Source: JBHELB01 sp041859045 (GTDB lineage: Bacteria > Hydrogenedentota > Hydrogenedentia > Hydrogenedentales > SLHB01). Taken from it: DNA of 64,000 nucleotides. Position numbers and translations under genes: made by a program. The notes beneath the pieces were generated by a model. The model ran no database searches. It saw nothing but the letters and a program-made list of their open reading frames with translations, and was not told where the DNA came from. The stretch is from assembly GCA_041859045.1 (NCBI GenBank), contig JBHELB010000063.1, positions 25,220-89,219 on the forward strand. The letters run 5' to 3'. Shown one piece after another: positions 1-7,707 of this stretch (the stretch's first letter is position 1; the number at the start of each line of letters is the position of its first letter).

Positions 1-641
1 GGCAGCACGCCCAACGCCACGTCATTCGGTCCGGCCTTCGTCACATTGTCGCGCACGTAGAAGGCGTTGAAGAACATGTTGAAATGAGTAAGCTCGGCTC
101 CCTTCGGAAAGCCTGTCGTGCCTGAAGTGTAGAGGATGACCGCGGTGTCGTCCGGCATCGTGTCGATCATGTCCACAGGCGGATCGGCGGCTTGGAGGAG
201 GGTCTGGAAAGACACGCTATCGGGCATTTCTTCGCTGTCGCCGGGGCTGGAGATCACGATCAGCGTTCCGCAGGTGCTCGAATCCCGGTAGGCATGCACG
301 GCCTCCGAATAGAAGCCTTTCCATGTGAAGAGCACTTTCACGTCCGCGTCGTCAATGTGGTAGAGGATCTCGTGAGCCTTGAGGAGGACGTTAATCGGCA
401 CCACCGTTGCGCCGGCGTAGAGAATGCCGTAGTAGACCACCGGAAACTGCGGGCAGTTGGGCAACATCATGGCCACTTTGTCGCCGCGCTTGACGCCGCG
501 CTCCTGCAGAATCGTGGCCACGCGGCGCACCATGTCGTTCAACTGGGCATAGGTCAATTTCTGACCGTCTAGAATCACCGCGGTCTTGTCCGGATGCGTC
601 TCCGCCGACAACTGAAGGTAATGCGCCAAGTTCAGGCTCAT
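1..641 (-). CDS. Long-chain acyl-CoA ligase (AMP-binding), C-terminus outside window
   Basis: N-terminal 213 residues of an ANL-superfamily adenylate-forming ligase that activates a fatty (or other carboxylic) acid with ATP and CoA. Translation from the ATG at 641 gives the opening MSLNLAHYLQLSAETHPDKT, the A3-type segment LTYAQLNDMV, the block VAMMLPNCPQFPVVYYG, and the ATP-binding loop YTSGTTGFPKG at about residue 168. An AAGGAG ribosome site lies 8 bases upstream of the start. The gene runs off the left edge, so the adenylate-binding and C-terminal lid motifs cannot be seen. It is divergent from mgtE. Substrate length is not readable; long-chain fatty acid is the best guess. Confidence 0.9.
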   Translation of the reverse strand, partial: MSLNLAHYLQLSAETHPDKTAVILDGQKLTYAQLNDMVRRVATILQERGVKRGDKVAMMLPNCPQFPVVYYGILYAGATVVPINVLLKAHEILYHIDDADVKVLFTWKGFYSEAVHAYRDSSTCGTLIVISSPGDSEEMPDSVSFQTLLQAADPPVDMIDTMPDDTAVILYTSGTTGFPKGAELTHFNMFFNAFYVRDNVTKAGPNDVALGVL

Positions 642-926
642 GTCTGGCTCTCCTTGGTTTGCCTGTACTTCCTCCTCATGGCCCCGTGCGGCCTCGCGCG
701 GGGGTACTGCCCGGCTCGGACTGACATGGCCACGCGTGCACTGCGTCTTGCTGCACGCGCGGCGCGGCTCACGAAAAAGAAAGGAGTTCTTCCTTGTTCG
801 CGAGTATACACCCCATACGCGCTTGTGCCAACCCTGGGCAAAACTTGCAGCGGCGGGCGGGGCGCGGTATATCTTCTACTGATTGCGTTGGATGCGGCTC
901 TGGCCAGACCCACGAGGAGTGTGCTC

Positions 927-2309
927 GTGCTTTCAACCCGCGGCGAGAAGACTTGGACTACGTTGTCTCGGCTGTTGGCCGAGAATGAGGCGGACCGCGT
1001 TCGCGAGTTTTTGGCCACGCTGCCTGCACCCGAGATCGCCCGCGCGCTCGCTCGGCTCGATGAAGACGAACAAGGCCGGCTCCTCGTCACCCTTCCGCCC
1101 AAAGCGGCCGCCGATCTGCTCGAGGAGCTATCCAACGTCCAGGGTGCGGATCTGCTCGAAGACCTACCCGTCGAGAAGGCGGCGGCGATTGTTGACGAGA
1201 TCGATTCGGACGTCCGCGCCGACCTGCTGGGCGAACTCGACCGGGGCGACGCCGAAGCCATCCTGGCCGAGATGGACCCCGAAGAGGCTCGCGACGCCCG
1301 AAAACTGCTCGACTATGCCCCCGACACTGCCGGCGGATTGATGATCACCGAGTTTTTGTCCTATCGCGACACGATAACCGTCGCGGGGATTCTCGATGAT
1401 TTGCGGGTGCATCATCGGGAATACGCCGATTACCCGGTGCAATATGTCTACATCGTTAACGCACGACACGAGTTAATAGGCGTTGTGCCCCTGCGCGAAC
1501 TCGTGCTGTCCGACGGCGAGACGCCGGTGACGCAGATCATGTTCAGGAATCCCCTGTCGATTCACGCGGAGAGTCCCCTCGAAGAACTCGAACCCTTTTT
1601 CGACCGCCATCCCTACTTTGGCGCGCCCGTGCTCGACGCGCACGGACGGATCGTCGGCGTGGTTCAGCGGTCGGCGGTCGAGGCCGCCCTCGGCAAACGG
1701 GCCGACCGCACGTTCATGCGTTTCAGCGGTATTATTGGCGGCGACGAGTTGCGGCATATGCCCTTGCCCGCCCGCGCGGGCAAACGTCTGGCGTGGTTGA
1801 CGCTCAACATCGTGCTCAACATCATTGCCGCCAGCGTGATCATCAAATTTCAGAACACTCTCGAGGCCGCGATCATGCTGGCTGTGTTCTTGCCGATTAT
1901 TTCAGACATGAGCGGCTGTTCGGGCAATCAGGCGGTCGCGGTGAGTATCCGTGAACTGTCGCTCGGCATCATTACCCCGCGCGATTACTTGCGCGTGCTT
2001 TTCAAAGAGTTGCAGGTAGGCTTTCCCAATGGCCTGGCGCTGGGTACGTTGCTGGGCGGACTTGCCTTCCTCTACTCCGGCTTCAATGGCGCGTGGAACC
2101 CCTACCTGGCTCTCGTTGTTGGCGGGGCGCTCTGCCTCAACACCCTCCTCTCCGTCCTGGTCGGCGGTTTTCTGCCCCTTGCGATCAAACGCCTCAAACT
2201 CGACCCCGCCATCGTCGCCGCACCTCTGCTCACCACGCTCACCGACATGTGCGGCTTTTTCATGCTCCTCGGCTTCGCCACCGCCGTGCTATCCAAGTTG
2301 GCCTCCTGA
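927..2309 (+). CDS. mgtE: Magnesium transporter MgtE
   Basis: 460-residue inner-membrane Mg2+ channel. Domains in order: MgtE N domain of short acidic helical repeats (about 15-120, e.g. LLEELSNVQGADLLEDLP), two CBS domains that gate the channel by Mg2+ binding (about 135-255, second one around HPYFGAPVLDAHGRIVGVV), and a C-terminal five-helix pore domain with SDMSGCSGNQAVAV and a final TTLTDMCGFF helix. The frame is open upstream to 594, but GTG 927 is preceded by GAGGAG at 914-919 with 7-base spacing and gives the usual family length (about 450). Nothing in the 5' region was recognisable as an M-box riboswitch. Confidence 0.93.
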   Translation: MLSTRGEKTWTTLSRLLAENEADRVREFLATLPAPEIARALARLDEDEQGRLLVTLPPKAAADLLEELSNVQGADLLEDLPVEKAAAIVDEIDSDVRADLLGELDRGDAEAILAEMDPEEARDARKLLDYAPDTAGGLMITEFLSYRDTITVAGILDDLRVHHREYADYPVQYVYIVNARHELIGVVPLRELVLSDGETPVTQIMFRNPLSIHAESPLEELEPFFDRHPYFGAPVLDAHGRIVGVVQRSAVEAALGKRADRTFMRFSGIIGGDELRHMPLPARAGKRLAWLTLNIVLNIIAASVIIKFQNTLEAAIMLAVFLPIISDMSGCSGNQAVAVSIRELSLGIITPRDYLRVLFKELQVGFPNGLALGTLLGGLAFLYSGFNGAWNPYLALVVGGALCLNTLLSVLVGGFLPLAIKRLKLDPAIVAAPLLTTLTDMCGFFMLLGFATAVLSKLAS

Positions 2310-2408
2310 GCTCCTGAGGATGGCTGGAGTTTTTGTCTATTCTGTGCTAGTCTCTGGTCAAGGGTTTGGGTTTCTGGCGGAATGAGCAAAGTCTAGGGGG
2401 ATTCTAGT

Positions 2409-3200
2409 ATGGCGTCGGGAATCGCCTGTTTTCGAAGTAATCGACGGGGCCAGCTTCTGGGGGCGGTGCTGCTTCTGACAGCGGTATTGGCGCTTGCGGG
2501 GTGTCCTGCTCCGGGAACGGTCGGAAACGCGGTCTGCCTACAGTGTCACAACGGCGTTAATGCCTCCGACGCTAGCCAATTCGCCGCCAGCCCGCACGCG
2601 GCGCAGAACTGCGAGTCGTGCCATGGTCCGGGGAAAGGCCACGTCCAGAACGCGGGCATCGGCGGGACGTTGATCGTGAACCCTGCTCTACAGCCGTTCG
2701 TCATGAACGCCACGAACTGTCTTACCTGTCACGGCACGCAGACCGACTACATGAACAGCGAGCATTTCGCAAAGGAAGCGGCCCGCTGCTTCGACTGCCA
2801 CGACATCCACAAGCCGGGCGCGATGCGCCTCAACGCCGACGATAACTCGCTGTGCCTTGCGTGCCACGGCGTGCAGTTCCCGACCGACGAAGCCGTGACC
2901 GCGCATACGCACCACTCCGTGGATCCCGCGGGCACGGGGGCGAGCCGCTGCATCGGGTGCCACATGGTTCCCACCGAACGCACGGGGCAGGACGATGGCC
3001 CGCATGGACACGCCATGACGCCCGTGCCACCGATCGATTCGAACACGGGCGGCGTTCCGGCCAAACCGAACTCCTGTTCGGGCACGACCGGATGTCACGA
3101 CGGCAGTGTGGTGACCGCGCCGGTCTTCAACGTCGACGATCCGGCTCAGAACGAGCTGATTCAGATCCTGTGGGACGATTGGTTCGCGTCGAAAAAATGA
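2409..3200 (+). CDS. Lipoprotein multiheme cytochrome c (6 CXXCH plus one CX5CH)
   Basis: 263 residues. Signal peptide with lipobox LALAGC (Cys32) predicts a lipid-anchored periplasmic or outer-membrane cytochrome. Heme sites CXXCH start at C43, C68, C104, C127, C149 and C181; a seventh site at C223-C229-H230 has five instead of two residues between the cysteines. The SPHAAQNCESCHGPGKGH section resembles the DmsE/MtrA group of periplasmic decaheme cytochromes, but the protein is shorter. It lies 49 bp upstream of a beta-barrel gene and a 14-heme lipoprotein gene, which suggests the inner member of a porin-cytochrome conduit. The start follows a G-rich ribosome site at about 2397. Whether the CX5CH site binds heme is unknown. 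Confidence 0.88.
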   Translation: MASGIACFRSNRRGQLLGAVLLLTAVLALAGCPAPGTVGNAVCLQCHNGVNASDASQFAASPHAAQNCESCHGPGKGHVQNAGIGGTLIVNPALQPFVMNATNCLTCHGTQTDYMNSEHFAKEAARCFDCHDIHKPGAMRLNADDNSLCLACHGVQFPTDEAVTAHTHHSVDPAGTGASRCIGCHMVPTERTGQDDGPHGHAMTPVPPIDSNTGGVPAKPNSCSGTTGCHDGSVVTAPVFNVDDPAQNELIQILWDDWFASKK

Positions 3201-3249
3201 TGAGGGGCAAACTCCGGCGCTGAACGGGGGTTCTGGCCAGCGTCGATAA

Positions 3250-4833
3250 ATGGGGATGAGCATCAGCATGACCGCGAGAACACACCGCCTCCTAGTTGCT
3301 CTGGGCTGCGTCGCCCTGCTCTGTACGTTGTTCGTCGGCTGGTCCGCCAGCGCTGAGGAACAAGCCGCTCCGGCTCCCGCCGAAGCCGCTGCGTCGGCTC
3401 CCGAAGGCAGTACCGCGCCGCCCGCCGAGGACGCCTCCAAGGAGAACGGCGGAAAATGGCTCAGCGGGCGTTTTGAGGCCGGAGCGGATGCTTCCTGGAG
3501 CGCCGACGACTCCGACCTTGACCTGGACCAGACCCTGCGTCTTGACGTCACGCCCCCTAACAACGATCGGATTCGCCTGCGCAGCCTGCTTTGGCTCCAG
3601 GAGGACCTTGACGGCGACGAGTCCAAGAGCAGCGCCCTGCGCGACGTGAACGATGCGTACGACAGCGACCTTCGGGCGCGCCTGATCGATCTGCACCTTG
3701 AAATTGACGACCTTTGGGGCGATTCCGATCTGTGGATTGGCCGTCAGCGTATCAACGAGAGCGCGGCGTTCAATCGGATTGACGGGCTTTACTTCAAGAA
3801 ACGCCTTGGCACGTGGGATTGGTACGTGTTTGCGGGCGCGCGCGCCGAGCTGTACCTCGATTCGCACCACGATTTCGTGGGCGGCGGCGGCGCTTCGTGG
3901 ACCCCGCTGCAAGGCACGCGTCTGGCGCTCGACACCTATTACGGCGAGCAGGGACGGAGCGAGGAAATTACTCTGTGGTGGAACTCGAAACTCCTAGACC
4001 TGCGCTACCCGCGCCGTGTGAAGGACAACATCGACGATCGTATTGCGGCTCTCAGTGTGTGGCAGGACGTCACCGAGAACTTGCGCCTGTTCGGGCGCTA
4101 CGCCTGGCGCGATGGCAACGGCGACCAGCTTACCTTGACGGCATCCGGCCTCTGTCCGAAATTGGATGTCTCTTTTGACCTAACCTATCGCAGCCAACTC
4201 AACGGCATGGGCGACAACGTGGACGATTTCCACGGGTATTACCGCGTGCTCGGCGAGTACAGCGCGTATGACCACTGGCGTCTTGCCCTGCACAAGCCGC
4301 TGGGCGAGAAATTCATGATTTCGCTCGAGGCCGAAACGCACGAGGCCGAAGGCGGCGACTGGATCACCGGCAACCGCGATTACGACCGTCTCGCGCTTAT
4401 CCTCGCCGCCGACAAACTGCCACAGGGGTTCAGCGGTAACATCGGGCTTGAGTGGTGGGACGTGGACAACGGGGAAGGCCGCTGGGCGGTGACGGGCGAA
4501 GTTTCAAAGGCGTGGGATAAGGTGACGCTTACCCTCGGGGCCGACTACGAGGCGTACGACGAGCGCTATGTTCGCTACAATCCCTGGCTGCGGCCGCTGG
4601 ACCAACTGGCGGTCTTGTTGATCCCCGGCTATTTCCAGACGAACAACCCTTTGGTGATTGCATTTGACCAATATGCCGTCGAGGAGCATGAGGACATCTA
4701 CTCGATCTACACGAAGCTGAGGTGGGCGTTCCGTGAGAACCAAGACCTCGACTTTGGCGTGACCTATGAAATGGACGACAGCCCGGATTCGCCGTATTGG
4801 CGCGTCAAAGCCGGATACGCGGTCCGGTTCTAA
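3250..4833 (+). CDS. Outer-membrane beta-barrel porin of a porin-cytochrome cluster
   Basis: 527 residues. Signal peptide (LLVALGCVALLCTLFVGWSA, cleaved near SASAEEQ), then an Ala/Pro/Glu-rich linker at about 38-65, then alternating-hydrophobic strands with many aromatic and acidic residues to the C-terminal YWRVKAGYAVRF, a terminal Phe typical of outer-membrane barrels. It is bracketed by two multiheme lipoprotein cytochromes, the arrangement of MtrA-MtrB-MtrC and OmaB-OmbB-OmcB, so the barrel probably sheathes a heme wire through the outer membrane. Sequence similarity to MtrB itself is not obvious to me; alginate-export-like and other porin families are alternatives. ATG 3250 has a weak ribosome site; ATG 3268 also yields a good signal peptide. 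Confidence 0.82.
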   Translation: MGMSISMTARTHRLLVALGCVALLCTLFVGWSASAEEQAAPAPAEAAASAPEGSTAPPAEDASKENGGKWLSGRFEAGADASWSADDSDLDLDQTLRLDVTPPNNDRIRLRSLLWLQEDLDGDESKSSALRDVNDAYDSDLRARLIDLHLEIDDLWGDSDLWIGRQRINESAAFNRIDGLYFKKRLGTWDWYVFAGARAELYLDSHHDFVGGGGASWTPLQGTRLALDTYYGEQGRSEEITLWWNSKLLDLRYPRRVKDNIDDRIAALSVWQDVTENLRLFGRYAWRDGNGDQLTLTASGLCPKLDVSFDLTYRSQLNGMGDNVDDFHGYYRVLGEYSAYDHWRLALHKPLGEKFMISLEAETHEAEGGDWITGNRDYDRLALILAADKLPQGFSGNIGLEWWDVDNGEGRWAVTGEVSKAWDKVTLTLGADYEAYDERYVRYNPWLRPLDQLAVLLIPGYFQTNNPLVIAFDQYAVEEHEDIYSIYTKLRWAFRENQDLDFGVTYEMDDSPDSPYWRVKAGYAVRF

Positions 4834-4853
4834 CCGTGAGCGGGAGACCTTCG

Positions 4854-5876
4854 ATGCTGCAACGCTTACCGAAATATCGCCGACTGACCATCGTGGCCCT
4901 GGGGCTTATGCTTGCGGCCTGCGCGACGTACTCGGGCGTGAAAATGACCAAAACGGACTACGGGATCCGTATTCCGCACAAGACGCATGTGGACGGCGGC
5001 ATGTCTTGCACGGACTGCCATGACATTGCCGAAAAGGCCACAATTAAGGGACACGACACTTGCACGGCGTGTCACGAAATCGACCTCGAGAAAATGGACG
5101 TCGAACAGTGCAAGAAGTGTCACACCAAGCCCGATCAGGTCGTCGCAACGCGTCCGGCCCTGCTATCACCTGAAGTGAAGTTCAACCACGAGAAGCACGC
5201 GTCGGCGAACGTCGAATGCGCCAAATGCCACACCGATCCCGACAAGGGACCGTTGCCCGCGATGGACAAGATGAAGTTCTGTATGGATTGTCATGGGACG
5301 GTCCGGAAGGAACTCAACGAATGTTCCGTGTGCCACACCAAGATTACGAAGGCCACTCGTCCGGAGACCCGCGGTGGAACGCGGATCAGCCACAACGCGC
5401 CGTTGCTTTGGGCCAAGGAGCATGGCCGTGAATCGCGCGTATCGCCGGATTTCTGCTCCACGTGCCACGACGGCCCGTCGTTCTGCGACGATTGCCATAG
5501 CACCCAGGAGCCCACGAGCCACACGGTGGCATGGCGTCGCGAGACCCACGGCATCGAAGCCACGTGGGACCGTGCGAAGTGCGCCGTGTGCCACGAAGAA
5601 GACATGTGCATCAAGTGTCACAAGAACACCCAGCCGAGTTCGCATCGCGCGGGATGGGGCGGCGTGGCCAATCGCCACTGCGCGAACTGCCACTACCCGC
5701 CGGAACTGACCAACTGCACCGTGTGCCACGAGGAAATCAAGCATAAAGGCGCGAAGCCGTCGCCGCACGCGCTGGGCGTGTTCCCGGCTACCTGTGGACG
5801 GTGCCACCCCGGCGGCAATCCGTACAGGGCCCCGCATCTGGTGAACAGCACCGTCAGTTGCAGGACGTGCCACTAA
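4854..5876 (+). CDS. 14-heme outer-surface lipoprotein cytochrome c
   Basis: 340 residues with 14 CXXCH motifs (CTDCH, CTACH, CKKCH, CAKCH, CMDCH, CSVCH, CSTCH, CDDCH, CAVCH, CIKCH, CANCH, CTVCH, CGRCH, CRTCH); the last is the C-terminus itself. Signal peptide ends in lipobox LAAC (Cys23), so it is expected to be lipid-anchored. Many other histidines (KTHVDGG, NHEKHAS, SHNAP, EPTSHT) could be distal heme ligands. The start at 4854 is chosen because GGGAG lies upstream and the signal peptide begins there; it is 20 bp after the porin stop. With one heme per 24 residues it is a likely terminal extracellular electron-transfer protein, ended by a strong terminator. Confidence 0.9.
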   Translation: MLQRLPKYRRLTIVALGLMLAACATYSGVKMTKTDYGIRIPHKTHVDGGMSCTDCHDIAEKATIKGHDTCTACHEIDLEKMDVEQCKKCHTKPDQVVATRPALLSPEVKFNHEKHASANVECAKCHTDPDKGPLPAMDKMKFCMDCHGTVRKELNECSVCHTKITKATRPETRGGTRISHNAPLLWAKEHGRESRVSPDFCSTCHDGPSFCDDCHSTQEPTSHTVAWRRETHGIEATWDRAKCAVCHEEDMCIKCHKNTQPSSHRAGWGGVANRHCANCHYPPELTNCTVCHEEIKHKGAKPSPHALGVFPATCGRCHPGGNPYRAPHLVNSTVSCRTCH

Positions 5877-5890
5877 CTAAAAGCGTCGCG

Positions 5891-5934
5891 AAGAAGGGTC
5901 TGCCGTACGCGCGGCAGGCCCTTCTTGATTTTTC
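5891..5934 (+). terminator. Rho-independent terminator after the cytochrome operon
   Basis: 15-bp stem (5891-5905 with 5912-5926, one G-T pair), 6-base loop TACGCG, then a T-rich tail at 5927-5934. It begins 14 bp after the stop codon of the 14-heme cytochrome and separates it from the next gene group. Confidence 0.9.
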
Positions 5935-6023
5935 ATGAGGTTAAGAAGAGAATTTTTGCGCGCAGGACGGTGTTCCTTGCGGTTAACTACGGAAATGACA
6001 ACCGGCCAGGAGGCATGACGTTC

Positions 6024-6737
6024 ATGATACGACTGTCCAGAAGCTTGGCGATTGGGCTTGCGCTGGTGTGTGTGTGTGCCAGCCCAGCGTTCGCCGAGAA
6101 GCAGAAGGCCGCGCGCGAGGAGCGCGCGAGCGATGAAGCCGCCTTCAGCGGAGAAGAAGGCAAAGCGACTCCGAAGGCGGAAGGGGAGGCTCAATCTACG
6201 CCAGAATCCGCGCCTGCGGGAAAGGACGATCGTTCTTCCAGCGGCGCGTATTATGTATCGGTGTGGAAACTGCCGCTGCACTCCGGCCCTTCAGGTTTCA
6301 CCAAGACCGTCTCCATGTTGCCTTTCGGGGCGGCGGTCACGATTGATGACGCGGGCAAGCGCGGCGCGAAACTTCCGAAGTCCGGCTGGGTGCGTGTGCG
6401 CGCGGGAGAGCTTGAAGGCTACGTGCCTGCGGGCGCGCTGGTGAGCGAACGCGTGATGAATCGCCAAGACCCTTCAAAGGCCATGCGCAAAGCGCGCGGC
6501 CAGGGCGGAGCCGGTGGCCATAACTTTTCCGAAGACGAAGACAAGAACGATCTCGTGGCCATGAAGGGAATGGGCGGCGAGGCGAGCGCAGGCAATGCGG
6601 ATTTCGCCGCGATTGACCGCATCCTCGATGCACCCACTGAGTACAACCCGGCGGAGGCCTATGCCACGTTCCGTCGCGAAGGCCATACTGCGGAGTTTGG
6701 CCAAGAACTCGCTACGAGGACGGAGGCTCAGCAATGA
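6024..6737 (+). CDS. Secreted SH3-like domain protein
   Basis: 237 residues. Signal peptide MIRLSRSLAIGLALVCVCAS cleaved after PAFA, then a charged Lys/Glu/Ala-rich stretch (to about residue 70), then a bacterial SH3-like fold (about 73-145: YYVSVWKLPLHSGPSGFTK ... GWVRVRAGELEGYVPAGAL). The remaining 90 residues are Gly/Asp-rich without a recognised domain. SH3b domains commonly bind peptidoglycan peptides or sit beside envelope proteases. ATG 6024 is preferred to 6015 because AGGAGG at 6008-6013 then sits 10 bases upstream. The stop overlaps the next start in ATGA, so it is translationally coupled to the M48 peptidase; a shared envelope role is inferred. Confidence 0.8.
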   Translation: MIRLSRSLAIGLALVCVCASPAFAEKQKAAREERASDEAAFSGEEGKATPKAEGEAQSTPESAPAGKDDRSSSGAYYVSVWKLPLHSGPSGFTKTVSMLPFGAAVTIDDAGKRGAKLPKSGWVRVRAGELEGYVPAGALVSERVMNRQDPSKAMRKARGQGGAGGHNFSEDEDKNDLVAMKGMGGEASAGNADFAAIDRILDAPTEYNPAEAYATFRREGHTAEFGQELATRTEAQQ

Positions 6738-7681
6738 AAACCACGACACGTATCCTCGTGTTCGGCATCTGTATTGGCCTTGCGAACGCCGCGTTTGCAT
6801 TCGACATTACCGGCGTCGTCCGCAACATCGGCGGCGGAGGCGAAGGCGAGAAGCCAAAGGCTTCAGCAGTCCTCGGCTTCGTTCCCGGCGGCGAACACAT
6901 CGGCAACGCGCTTAAGCTCGGCGAGGCTGCCGCAGATGCCGCCGATAATCAGTTCGGCCCGTTGGAGGAATTCTATCTTGGCCGTGCGGTTTCGGCGCGG
7001 CTGATCGGGAATTATCCGCCGTTGCCACAGGACTCTCCTGCGACGGAATATGTGCGCCGCGTGGGGGCAACTATCGCGCTGGCGTCCGATCTACCCTATC
7101 CCTACCGTCCGTACACGTTCATCGTGGTCCGCGCCGATGAAGTCAACGCCTTCGCGGCGCCCGGCGGGTTTGTTTTCGTTACCACCGGCATGCTCGAGTT
7201 TCTCAAGAACGAAGATGAACTGGCCGGTGTCCTCGGACATGAAATCTCCCATGTCGAACTTCACCACGGCGTACGCAGCATCAAAAGCGAAGATAGCAAC
7301 AAACTGCTCATGACGGCGGCTAGCGTCGCGGCAGACGAAGTGAACATGCCCGTAGGCGCCAGTACGGTGATTCAGTTCTCGGACAAGATCCTGTCCGAAG
7401 TCACCGATCAAGTGCAGCACGGCTACAACGCCAAGCTCGAAGGAGAGGCCGATCGCCGAGGCATCGAGTTGGCCCGCGCCGCGGGGTATTCCCCCGGCGC
7501 GTTGGTGGACGTTATTGCGCGCTTCAAAGAGACCAAGAACACCTACGGCGGGGCGAACTATCCCAAGGAACGCGAAGAAGACGGGCGTGAGGTGCTCGCG
7601 AAAATGGGAGGCGGAAACGCCGAACCTGCCCCTGAGCGCACCGTCCGTTACGCGCAGGCCCTCAAAACACTTGAACAATAG
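6734..7681 (+). CDS. M48-family metallopeptidase, exported
   Basis: 315 residues with signal peptide MKTTTRILVFGICIGLANAAFA. The zinc motif HExxH is present in LGHEISHVELHHG, followed by the third-ligand region EGEADRRGIELARAAGYSP, the usual M48 (BepA/LoiP/YcaL-like) layout with E-x-x-AD. Such proteins are periplasmic proteases or chaperones that clear misassembled outer-membrane proteins. It overlaps the SH3-like gene by 4 bp and is followed 26 bp later by a TPR protein, which fits an envelope quality-control cluster; BepA itself carries fused TPRs, here the TPR protein is separate. Confidence 0.92.
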   Translation: MKTTTRILVFGICIGLANAAFAFDITGVVRNIGGGGEGEKPKASAVLGFVPGGEHIGNALKLGEAAADAADNQFGPLEEFYLGRAVSARLIGNYPPLPQDSPATEYVRRVGATIALASDLPYPYRPYTFIVVRADEVNAFAAPGGFVFVTTGMLEFLKNEDELAGVLGHEISHVELHHGVRSIKSEDSNKLLMTAASVAADEVNMPVGASTVIQFSDKILSEVTDQVQHGYNAKLEGEADRRGIELARAAGYSPGALVDVIARFKETKNTYGGANYPKEREEDGREVLAKMGGGNAEPAPERTVRYAQALKTLEQ

Positions 7682-7707
7682 TCCGAAAGCCCCGAGGATT
7701 TTGCGGA

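Noticed and set aside
594..926. Upstream extension of the mgtE frame
   Set aside because: It overlaps the acyl-CoA ligase 5' region, has no ribosome site, and adds about 110 residues with no family similarity. GTG 927 has a good ribosome site and gives normal length.
3796..3830. Third sigma54-like TGGCACG motif inside the porin gene
   Set aside because: The -24 half matches but the -12 half (ATTGG) does not, and it lies inside a coding region.
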